From assembly GCA_013180625.2 (NCBI GenBank), contig SNVD02004904.1, positions 62,001-126,000 of the forward strand: a DNA stretch of 64,000 nt, given 5' to 3'. The notes under the pieces are model-generated. The model saw nothing but the letters and a program-made list of their open reading frames with translations. It had not been told where the DNA came from and made no database searches. Below, piece after piece: positions 1-10,035 of this stretch (position 1 is its first letter; each line of letters starts with the position of its first letter). The stretch comes from Boswellia sacra. Its lineage: Eukaryota; Streptophyta; Magnoliopsida; Sapindales; Burseraceae. Position numbers and translations under genes: made by a program.

Positions 1-1341
1 GTCTCCATGATTCTGTTCGTTCAATAGACATGTTCAGTTCAACTGTGGGCATATCTCCATGTTGCTCCTCCATAACTTTAATGTCATCCACCTCGTATCT
101 CCTAAACAATCGATCAGACCTACTATTAAGTCAAATAAAATTATGTAATGTACAGCATGCCACAGGAATAAGACGTTGGGATTGGAGACTGAAATTAGGC
201 ATTGACTTGAGAATTGAAAATATTTTCTTCAACACTCCGAAACACCTCTCAATTACATTACGCAATGATGCATGTCTTTTATTAAATAACTCTTCATGTC
301 CAGTAGGTCGTCTTCCTCCCCCTCTAAATTCACTTGCATGATATCGTTGGCCTCTATAAGGAGCAAGGAATCCTTTCATGTTACTATAGCCTCAATCAAC
401 CAAATAAAAATAACCTGCATACTATAGTTAGTGTCGCATGCACACGCATAGCTTCATCAAAATTGGAAACATGTTGTAGTAGTTTATACATTATTTCTAA
501 GTAATGTATACATGTGTCTGGCATAGGAAAATCATTATTCTCATTGTAAAGTGCATCTTGTAATACCCTTGAATCATTTGCACTGCCTTCCCATCCCGTT
601 AGCACATAAGTAAATAACATATCGAATGAGCAAGCACAAATTATGTTTTGGGTCACGTCACCATGCCGATTACGGTATGCCATTTGCTTATGCGCCGGTA
701 CCGATGCTACAATATGGGTGCCATCAATTGCTCCAATGCATCCCTATATCAACTACTTCATTAGCATAGTTCTTGTCATACAAAAATTAAGAAAATATAT
801 TACTTTATACCTGAAAATATGGGTAAAACTTGGGATTATGTCATACTTCTAAAGGTGTTGCACTTAAATTTCGTGGTTGCACAATTACTGTCGCTAACCG
901 AATTAATGCATTAAGCACTCGCTTAAATTGTCAGCCTATAGTATTGGTTGATTGATGAAATCACTCAACAGCAATGTGATAACGAACACTTTATGATAGT
1001 ATATACAAGAAAATCGCAACTGCCTCAAGTACGCTCACTTGGTCATGCTCATCCTACTCAATCAGATTATCTTCAACTAGGCTATCACATAAGTTGTGAA
1101 ATATATTTGCGTTCATTCTAAAGTGAGCAAACTTCCTATTATCATTCCTTCTTAGCATATCCAATATCCATTCCAGGCCTGTTAGTAATAGAACTTCGCG
1201 TTGTGGAAGTTACCGTGGAAGGCCCTGAATTCGTTATTGACGTTGTCTCTATTGATATTCATGTGTTGCAACTACAATTGAACACCAATCTATTGTGTCC
1301 ATAGAGTTGTCAGATTCACAGCTTGAGTTATCATCTGCCAT
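1..1341 (-). pseudogene. HARBI1-like PIF/Harbinger transposase (DDE nuclease), decayed
   Basis: This is the catalytic ORF of a PIF/Harbinger DNA transposon, read on the minus strand and cut by the window start. It begins with an ATG at 1341 (MADDNSSCESD...). Next come a helix-turn-helix-like stretch around 1180-950 (GLEWILDMLRRNDNRKF, then VSVLEAVAIFLYIL), the block GAIDGTHI near 735-710, GDVTQNIICACSFDMLFTYV near 660-600 with GWEGSANDSRVL, and GFLAPYRGQRYHASEF plus the ERCFGVLKK...LHNF tail at 380-131. These are the usual landmarks of plant HARBI1 nucleases, including two of the acidic catalytic positions (GAIDGTH and ANDSRVL). Putative introns lie near 685-810 and 405-517. It is broken: TGA at 392-394 inside VD*GYSNMKGF, TGA at 131-133 after LHNFI, and further stops in the N-terminal part. 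The Myb/SANT ORF upstream on the same strand completes the two-gene arrangement of this family. The boundaries are approximate. Confidence 0.85.
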
Positions 1342-1781
1342 TGTATATACACTATTGAAAATACTCAGTAACAAATACTCAAAACATAGTCTGATACATG
1401 TGATAGTGCCATAATATACTCACAAATTATCACACATTAAATTTTGCTATAATCCACCTTTACCAAAATTATCACACATTTAATTTGCTACAATCCACCA
1501 TTACTAAAATTAGTATAATAAGATCAAATGATAGCTATGATATGACTAATAATAAAAGTTCAAAGCTAAAGCATTATGAAATAGTCAAATACTAGTTTAT
1601 AATAACATTAATACATAACGACATTAAAATATCTGTAAAAGCTGACAAACAAAGAGAGACATAATACAACAATAACAATAAAGTTTGTGCCTCAAGAAGG
1701 CATCAAGAAAAGAGTTACAAACCAAAAAGAAACTGAACAAACACCTAAACTATTTGAAATGGACACCATCGTACACATCAC

Positions 1782-2754
1782 CTACAAGGTTGACAACCAC
1801 TCCCTCCTTCTCTCATCCGACAGACCTAGAAAAATAGTCCTCCAATCAGGTTTTTCAGCTATAATGTTCAAGAACTTTACGAAGACATCTTTCTCAATAC
1901 CACCTAAATTCTCACATATGTCAATGCACTCTTAAATTAGATTCTTTTGAGGTGGTGCTACCCCTGAAGGGCCACTCCTACTTCCTTGACTTAGTTTTTG
2001 ACTCATAAGCTCACTAGCTTCCTTGAGAAAGTTATCCATCTGGTCATTGTTTTGGGTTGAACAACAATCAAGGTTCCTATTAGGTGCCCTACGTGTCCTT
2101 TTCCTCCTACTACTCTCGACAATGGACCCTACAACTAGGTCATCCTCCTCCTCATTTTTTATATCATGAACATCAACGTGGACTCCAAAGTTTATAAAAT
2201 TGTTCTCCACTTCTCGATCCTCATTTGAGGTTGGGGGCATTTCTCTTGAAGAAAACCTCCAAGCACCAGTTGCAGTAGAGCTATTAAATGTAACTCCCAA
2301 CATGTCATAGTGGTCTAACCCCCTCCGCTTAAATTGTTTTGCAGATGGAACTTTCTGTAGTTAACATAAGTTATTAGTGTTTTGAGTAAATGCACATAAA
2401 CATGAGTAACTCGAAACACAAAGATTTACCTTAAGGTACTCCTCCCAAACATCCTCAAATGTTGTCACTGTATTAGTATCGGGATTCCATCCGAAGCCAG
2501 TGAAAGCAATTAAATCAGAGAATTCACGATGTTTTTTTTAAATCGGTTGAACTTAGACTTAAGTTGAGCCATCGAATAACGATATTGGGTTTCGTTGTAT
2601 AATTCATCCGACATGGTATTCCATACCTTCTTTGAAAATGTTGAAGTTTGTAATTCACCTTTAAAACATGCTCATGACACAAACGAATAAAAATAGATTC
2701 TCTCATAGTATTCCATTCAGCTTTCTCATCATGTTCATTGGTATTTGACGTCAT
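1782..2754 (-). pseudogene. Myb/SANT-like second ORF of the PIF/Harbinger element, decayed
   Basis: This is the DNA-binding partner ORF of the Harbinger element, known in plants as a Myb/SANT-like protein; its partner proteins help transposase enter the nucleus and bind the element ends. It begins MTSNTNEHDEKAEWNT at 2754. Reading across small frame breaks gives MAQLKSKFNRF, then FTGFGWNPDTNTVTTFEDVW, typical of the Myb_DNA-bind_3 module. A likely intron (about 2358-2430) leads to VPSAKQFKRRGLDHYDMLG, an acidic linker, a basic patch RRKRTRRAPN, and a C-terminal block EKPDWRTIFLGLSDERRREW ending with TAG at 1782. Frameshifts near 2530-2640 and a stop (TGA) near 1930 show that it is inactive. 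It lies just upstream of the transposase in the same direction. Confidence 0.75.
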
Positions 2755-4392
2755 ACCTTTACAACTAGTACTACAAAATAAAAGGGAAAATTAATGACGC
2801 ATAAGCATTGACATATCTCAATAAACTATTAAATAACTTGTACATGTAATTAAGTTATGGGTACCTATTTATAATTAATCACAGTCAAGGACACTGATTG
2901 GAAAAACTGTTTAAAATTATACCTGCAAAATTTATATTTAGAGAGTTAATTAATTTTTATACTAATCCATTTAACTATGTTTTGTTAATTAGAAAATTAT
3001 ATATTATTCCCTTGATCTTTATCTCAATATTCACAAAATTAATCTGCATTTTTCTATTACAAAATTGATCAATATGATCTATCAATAAGATCTTTAATGA
3101 TTAAATTGATTTTTTTGATTGTTAAATAGTGCAAAATAAGATGTTTATGTATAATGCATGCAAAAATTTCTGTCAGGTTTCTTCAATTATATTTCTAAAT
3201 TATGATATCAGCTTAAGTTGTTAAATTAGGAAGTACAACTGATGATATGGCTTCACATCTACAAAGATACCTGAAGCTCTCAAATTATTCTTATCACCAT
3301 AAGGATGCCTGTAATCTATATATGCAATAAAGACCCCAAGAAAACATTCGGACCCACAAGTAAAATCTTTACTCTTTTAAGTCTATAAAATATCTTGGTG
3401 GCACTGTTACAGGCCTATATTTATATATAAGAAATGTGCATTCAATTCTTGATCATGAGGTACACAACCAAACCAAGAAAAATGTATCTGAAACTAGTGT
3501 CCCAATTAACAAACTAAACAAATTACTCTACACATATATGCATTGCCAAAGCTAGCTGTTCACACACCAGATCATTATAACGTCTGATTAATGTCAGCTT
3601 TGGCATGTAATGATAGTCCCATATTACAAGTATTAAGAATGAATCAAACCTCAGTGGCGGGATGATTGGGAACAAGATTAATTGCATGTGCAGAAAAAGT
3701 TATTGAGAAGTACCATTAAAAACTAAGAAATACCTCAAACCACAAACTCGTTACAACCAAGGATAATATATCAGGATCTAGGAACTAGTGTCCACAAATA
3801 TATAAAAAATAAAAAAGTATTACATTATAACAAAAAAATTCCTTGTATTAATTTATAGCCCAATTGTCCTTCATAATAATTCTTTATATTAACTAAACAG
3901 TTCAGTTAGATTCTTTCATAATGCTTGTTTGTGTAATGCTTGTGAATTCCAACATATGGGCATCTGTAAGTAGCTAGCTTTCTGATTCATCGGCTCAAAT
4001 ATTTTACACATACAATAATTTTAAATATAAATAGATAGGTTAGTTATAAATATCTCTTACAAACTTGAAATTAGGATAGTTGACATTATCTCCTAATAAA
4101 CTCTATATGGACAATTATGTAGATGTGTATATTCCTCACAAGATCTGATCAATCCAGTTGATTTTGATTGTAATGAAATGTGTGTAATAAATTGAATATT
4201 TTTTTCTTGCCATTATGGATTTGAAAGTTTATCTAAATTTAGAGGATTACTTGTATATTTCTTCTCAAATTTAATCCAGGAAATTAGTCTTAATAATTAA
4301 GATTTAAAATCTAACTTATAAATTTGAATCTTAGGTAATAAAGAGTCCTTACAAGTAGTTTAAGTAATGTTTAGCTAGTTTAATCTGAATTG

Positions 4393-4515
4393 TCTAACTG
4401 TTACATATGATCTTTAAAATTCACATGGCCTGCATGTAGATTACATTGCAGTACCAGTAAATATTACTCCTTCCTAGTGGCATATTAAACTTCATATCAT
4501 GTAGCAAATAATATA
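4393..4515 (+). repeat. Direct repeat, copy 1 (0.12 kb)
   Basis: Copy 1 of a near-identical segment that recurs at 4933-5054. The two differ by about two changes (TTACATATG versus TTAGATATG, and ATTACATTGCAG versus ATTACATGCAG). Each contains GGCCTGCATGTAG and the end GTAGCAAATAATATA, after which the flanks diverge. Confidence 0.9.
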
Positions 4516-4932
4516 TCTCTTTTATTTATTGATATCTTTTTTTTTAATAAAATTTTTAATGAAATACCTGATGCTTTATATTTACTATAAAAATTGCCAG
4601 TCCATCAATGTTTAAAGTGCATGGGGTTTGCACTTAAATTTGTTAGGTTGTTCCGCATCAATTCAGACTTTGGAACATAAACATGGAATACATAATTCAA
4701 CCTTAATAATAATAATAACAATAATAATACTAACCATAAAAAATTTCAGGCCTGCAAATTAATATAATTTCATACAAATTCACAGATTTCTAAATGTTAT
4801 GCAAGATTCTAGTAATTAAATTCCTCAATTGTTTCAGAAAATCTGCATTTAACCATATCAAAATTCTCATGCGTCAAATCTTCTGCAAAATTCTCAGCAA
4901 GAATTTAAATTTATCAGAGATATCTAACCATA

Positions 4933-5054
4933 TCTAACTGTTAGATATGATCTTTAAAATTCACATGGCCTGCATGTAGATTACATGCAGTACCAGTAAA
5001 TATTACTCCTTCCTAGTGGCATATTAAACTTCATATCATGTAGCAAATAATATA
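4933..5054 (+). repeat. Direct repeat, copy 2 (0.12 kb)
   Basis: Copy 2 of the repeat at 4393-4515, same orientation, 540 bp away. The intervening DNA differs in character, so this is a spaced duplication and not a tandem one. High identity suggests it is recent. Confidence 0.9.
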
Positions 5055-6867
5055 GTTAACATTCCCATGCCTTTTTTCTTTTTCATCATCCTTTTAAATT
5101 AGTAATAAAATTAATTTTTTTAATCATTGCTTTAAATATTTTTTAAATTATGGTCTGAATTAATAGAAATTATGTTAGAAATGGTTTGGAATTGTTTTGG
5201 TAACGGACAAACTGTTAAAAATCTGGCCATAATATTTGAGAAGGATATAGATAACTTATACAATAATGCTCTATATTCAACCTAACCATACACTACCTTC
5301 ATGGAGAAACATGGAGAAACAACCAAACAAACACTGAAACTAAAAAGCAATATCCCTGCACTACCCGCAGAGCAAAATCACACATCAAATTCTCCACATA
5401 ACACAAACAATATAAAACAAGATGAAGAACCAATCATCAAACAAATCACATAACAACTAGCTTTCTATAAATAGACATAAAAAATATAGAAACTGACCTC
5501 AACTAGATGGATGACGCCAAAGTTCTCAGTCTCTAAAGCTGCAGCGAAACACTACAAGAAAAGTTCACATCTCTCAATTAACAATAGCCAAGAGAGCATA
5601 AATTGACAAAATTCAAATGAAATTCAAGTGAAATGAACCGAAGTTTACCATTAATACCAAGTTAACAAAACTCTCTAATAAAACAAACCCCCCAACACAA
5701 ACACCAAAAAGTTGAAATTTTCAAGTGGGTAAGTCCAAAAATGACCGAAACAACCATCAAATTCATAAATTTTCATTTCAATCCAAGTCCAAATGCACCC
5801 AACCCACTAAACCTAATCCAAACTTTACTCTCATTTTTTCTCAGCCAAGAAAGCAATCCAAAACACTGACCCAAAATCCGACTTCATCCTCGAAACTCAC
5901 TAAGCCTTGTGTAGCAAATGACGAGGAAATCAAGAGAGCAAGAAAGAGAAATGGAGCAAGATAAGTGAAAACTTACTATAAAAGGAAACCCCAAAGTGCA
6001 GGCTCAGTTGTGAGTTGTTAATTAGAGAGATCAGTTGTTTCTTTACCAAAACTGGAATATGCAATTTCGCAAGTAAACCCAAACACTACCTTCGTGGAGA
6101 AACATTTCAACAGGTCGACCACCAATTAAACTGAAAGCCCACCAATTAAAATATGGAGAAACATCCACGTACAAAAACAAAAGAGAAGATCTAACAAGTT
6201 TTCTGCAATATATGTAGAGAATCATTTTAACAGGTCGACGGATACACAAGGAACAGAAAAATAGTTAGAATATATTTACAGTATGGAGTCATACCTACAT
6301 AATAGAGATGGTGTCTGATGATTCTGTGATGAAATAGAGACGGGAATGCAGATTATGGTTGAATGAAGGAGGAGATCTGCGTGAACAGTAATTGTAAAGT
6401 ACGAAGGAAGGCATTTTGCACTCTGAAACAAAGAGAGAAGAAGAAAATAGAATGATGAAAACAGAGAGAGAAGGAGTTGCTTTTTTATATCATTTGAAGG
6501 GCAAAATTGTAAAAAATTGTATTATGAAAACATTTTACAAAAACGAAAAAAAACACATATTACACGATTTGTAATACAAAGAAAATGAAAAATGAAATTT
6601 ATGAAACAAAAAAGAACACAGCCTTGATTTCTTATTTGAATTATTCTTTAAGGTTTGTGAATTGGGTGAATGAGTTATCTTAGTTATGACATATGGTGGA
6701 ATCCTTTTGGTTTCTATTACTTGAATTGCTTGAAGCAATATTGTCCCTATATTCGTCTAGAACATTTGAGAGTGAATTTGATAGGAGAAAGGTTGTTAAC
6801 TAGTTTGCCCTTTATTGAACTTGTTGCACATATCTTATGCCTTATCATTTTCTATGCTTTTGTAGTG

Positions 6868-8016
6868 CACCATTATGAAGTGGTTTATTTGATTCATGAG
6901 AAGCATGTGGAAGAGGTTGGGAATGTGAATGAGAAAGTTCAAGGGTAAATTTTTTACTCTCCTAGTTCTTTTAGTGTAATTGTATTGATAATTGTTTAGT
7001 ATTGTACACTGGTGGCTACTGATTTGTTATCATTGTCATCGAGAATGAGGTGTGCCTGCATTATAATATTTTAAGACTTGATGCTTTTAAAGCTAAAAAG
7101 ATCTATCTGCTTGATTTCTTGGGATGCTATTGATTTTATTATCCCTTAGTTGACCATTAATTGTATTCTATGACACTGCTACTTAGATGTGATCAAGCAG
7201 TCAAGCATTTTACATTTTTTCCTTCTCATGCCATTTCGAGGAAGTGGGGTCGTTTTAGTGTGTGTTTGGGATGATCCCATAAATAATTTAATTGTTCTCT
7301 TTAGAAGTGTTGTGGGAAAAAAATCTGAAAATATGTTCAAAATATAAGTCTATGATATGGTCATCTGATACTTGACAGAAAAAAGATTCATGTTTCCATA
7401 CTGAACTATCTATTTGCAAATTGCTTATCATTGTTTAATAAAATGGTCATTTGATACTTGACAGAGTTCTATTTGAAGTTATTCTTCTTTGAAATTGCTT
7501 CTTTCTGGCACTGGTTCCTCATAATCCATGAAAAACACGTTTTGCAGATTTTTTAAGGGAGAAGAAAGGCAAAATATGGAGATTAAATGATAGGGGTCTT
7601 TAAAGATTGGCATATAAGATACGGAAAACCAAGAGTGCCCACTATATTTTAATGAACTTCGAGTTGGAAGCAAAATGGATCAATGATTTTAAAGACTTGT
7701 TAGACAAAGATGAAAGAGTCATTCGACATCTTATGATAAAGAGGGATAAAGCAATAACTGAGGATTGCCTTCCCCCCTTTGAGCTCCACACTCTGTGGGC
7801 TGGTATGCAAGGTTACAATGATAAGGATGATGATTTAGAATATGATGATGAATATTTTGATGATGATTAGGATGCAGAAAGGGACGAGATGGATAGCTGT
7901 GATGATGTTATTATTGTCAATGTGTATGATGATGATTATGATAAAGAAGAAAAAAAATATCAGCTAGTGTAAGTACGTTAGGGAGAAGGAATCTTAGAGC
8001 TGAAAGAGTAGTTAGA
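6868..8016 (+). pseudogene. Plastid bS6/RFC3-like protein gene fragment, broken
   Basis: Two exon-like pieces resemble the plastid-targeted ribosomal-protein-S6-family protein known in Arabidopsis as RFC3. Piece 1 (about 6868-6943) reads YEVVYLIHEKHVEEVGNVNE. Piece 2 begins after TTTTGCAG at 7550 and reads FLREKKGKIWRLND, then LAYKIRKTKSAHYILMNFEL, EAKWINDFKDLLDKDERVIR, HLMIKRDKAITEDC and an acidic Asp-rich tail, as expected for the family. The intron is kept, so this is not a retrocopy. It is disabled by an extra G at the first donor (CAAGGGTAAAT), an in-frame TAA just before RLAYKI (about 7601), and a TAG at 7868 in the acidic tail. No N-terminal transit peptide or earlier exon is recognisable. 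It looks like a truncated duplicate or a transposon-captured gene piece. Confidence 0.6.
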
Positions 8017-8639
8017 TAGCCAATAATTCTAATGTTTTGTTCTTAGGTTTCAGAAACATTTTCAAAGTATGTTTACATAGTTCTACTATATACAACTTTG
8101 TATACAAATTTGTCTTCTTAATCTACCCCTTCAACTGAATAATTTAATTTGCAAGGAAAATGATTATATGGGCTTACATTTGGCTGGAAGTGTACATTCT
8201 TTCTACGATGAACAAAGACTGAAAAGCAAAAGTCTACGATGGTTGAATGGGATACTATTTTATTAAATTTGACTCTCTATTTTACTATTAATCCTGATTA
8301 TGGTGTACTTGAAATTTTTGTGTTTGATATTCCACTTTGACAATTAACCTTTCGAAATTTAGAAATTTATGACCTTATCTAATTTTACTCTCTACTTGCT
8401 TCTACAATGGAAAAGTGACAAAGAATATTCCAGGATTTTTTATTTAGATATTTTGTTATTATCTTCATAATAACATAACAACAACTAATAGAGATTCATA
8501 ATTTTCATTCCAAAACGAGTAAAGTTCACTTCGGTTAGTCTTTTATGAAGTTTAGAATAGTTTCATTAATAATTTCACTCTTTATCCTAAATAAAGTGTT
8601 AGTGCAAGTGTCCATCATGCAAAAATATGAGTTCTGAAA

Positions 8640-9040
8640 TATTGCACCACCAAGTCGTGCAGTAATTGTCAACACCCAATGAATTTTCCCGATAAATTCT
8701 CACTTTTGTTTTGGATGACTATGTCATGTTAGTTCACAATCCATTCGTGCAAAAAAATTAAGTGAAAAATTAGGCACGACCAAGTCGTGCAAAAATGTGA
8801 AATCTGGAATTTTCACACAACCAGGTCGTGCAGTAAATGAGAACTTAATATTAGCACGAAATGTTGCACGACCTAGTCGTGCTATATGCACAACCCAATT
8901 ATGCAAGAAAGTGAGATTTGAAATTTTGCACGATCGAGTCGTGCAACCAGCACGACCCAGTCGTGCAGTAGATAAGAACCTTATAAAAATATCACAATTT
9001 TTCGCACGACAAAGTCATGTTGGTAACACGACCCGGTCAA
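8640..9040. repeat. Cluster of GCACGAC-NNN-GTCGTGC palindromes
   Basis: About eight copies or half-copies of a palindrome with the core GCACGAC, three spacer bases, GTCGTGC occur in 0.4 kb, for example at 8774-8790, 8864-8880, 8928-8944 and 8953-8969. Several are perfect apart from the spacer; others carry single transitions, as expected from CpG decay. The intervals are irregular (about 25-75 bp). Open frames here (8724-8906 minus, 8797-9063 plus) are by-products of the repeats. Confidence 0.9.
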
Positions 9041-9257
9041 AGAGGTCCTTTTTTTTAACTTAAAAAAAAATTCTCAATTTTGTTATTTTGTTTTTTTATA
9101 TACTTTTATAGTTGCTTCTTTCTATCAGTTTATATATAAAGTATCCATCTTTTATGTCGTCACTGTTTGTGGTTTTGCGGTTTCATATTTGGATTTAGCA
9201 AAAGTTCTCTCTTTGATTGAATGTGTGATATTGGTTGTTTTTTTAATTGGTTTTTAG

Positions 9258-9458
9258 AAGAAAGTTCAAGAAGATGTTAGATTTCTTCCTAAGTTTGTTG
9301 ATGATGAAAAAGGTAAGTGATTCTGGTCTGAACTCAAGTTTGCTTTTTTATTAAGTTCTACAATGTGTGTCCACTAATTTTAGTCTTTTGACTATTTACA
9401 GAAAAGCTATATGAATTTCTTAACCTTCAGTTGCAAAGTGAAGTGAAGGTTGAACGAA
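9258..9458 (+). pseudogene. Two-exon gene fragment, function unrecognised
   Basis: Two short exon-like segments with canonical borders and matching phase: 9258-9312 (preceded by TTTTTAG, followed by GTAAGT) and 9402-9458 (preceded by TTTACAG, followed by GTATGT). Spliced, they read KKVQEDVRFLPKFVDDEK, then KLYEFLNLQLQSEVKVER. I do not recognise the family. No start codon or further exon can be joined with confidence, so I treat it as a stranded or captured piece of a gene. It sits between the two halves of the palindrome cluster. Confidence 0.4.
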
Positions 9459-9579
9459 GTATGTATAGCCCAATCTGGGTTTTTTTTTATTTTCTTGCTA
9501 GTTCATTGGTAACAAGAGAAACCCAGGTATTTGATTTCTTATTTGAATTATTCTTTAAAGCTATATGGTCATGCATGTC

Positions 9580-9955
9580 GCACGACTTAGTCGAGCAAAA
9601 TTGCACAAGTCATGTTTTTGCACGAGTGCTAGTTGTGCAAAACATTAGTTGTGCATTACATGGGACATTTTCGACACGAATAGGTCGTGCAAGTGGCCCG
9701 ACTAGGTCGTGCAAAATTCCATAGGACATCGCATGAGGCATTTTCAGCACGAACGGGTCGTGCAGGTGGCACAACTAGGTCGTGCAAAATTCTAGAGGGC
9801 ATTGCATGGGGCATGTTCGACACGAATGGGTCAGGCAAGTGGCACGACTAGGTCGTGTAAAATTCCAGAGGGCATTGCATGGGGCATTTTCGACACAAAT
9901 GGGTGGTGCAGGTTGCACGACTAAGTCGTGCAAAATTCTATAGGGCATTTTTTGG
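9580..9955. repeat. Tandem 73-bp units carrying paired palindromes
   Basis: From about 9661 to 9955, four units of roughly 73 bp follow each other. Each has a GGGCATTTTCGACACGAA-like left part, GGGTCGTGCAAGTGGCACGA, then CTAGGTCGTGCAAAATTC. The units diverge by a few substitutions. Scattered single palindromes precede the array from 9580. The repeat shares its GTCGTGCAAAATT edge with the clusters at 8.6-9.0 kb and 25.3-26.9 kb. Confidence 0.9.
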
Positions 9956-10035
9956 TATGAATTGCAGCCACCCTTATACAATAATTGACTACTGATATTG
10001 CGGAGGTCAGCTACATGGCAACTACCAAAACACAA

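Larger units (their letters stand above)
2761..6650. other. Gene-free A+T-rich stretch between the Harbinger relic and the bS6-like relic
   Basis: I see no supported gene here. Open frames at 5725-5964 (plus, beginning with GTG) and 6043-6249 (minus) are low-complexity and match nothing I recognise. The stretch holds a duplicated 0.12 kb segment (listed separately) and a repeated phrase related to ACTACCTTCATGGAGAAAC at 5290-5320 and 6086-6108. CAGGTCGAC occurs at 6110-6118 and again at 6231-6239. The outer end of the Harbinger element was not located. Confidence 0.5.

Noticed and set aside
5725..5964. Small Lys/Thr-rich protein gene
   Set aside because: It begins with GTG, has low complexity, no recognisable family and no supporting promoter or splice context.
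8797..10035. Overlapping frames over the palindrome cluster encoding peptides rich in ARPSRA-type repeats
   Set aside because: The peptides are translations of the DNA palindrome in several frames on both strands, which indicates a DNA-level repeat rather than a protein gene.
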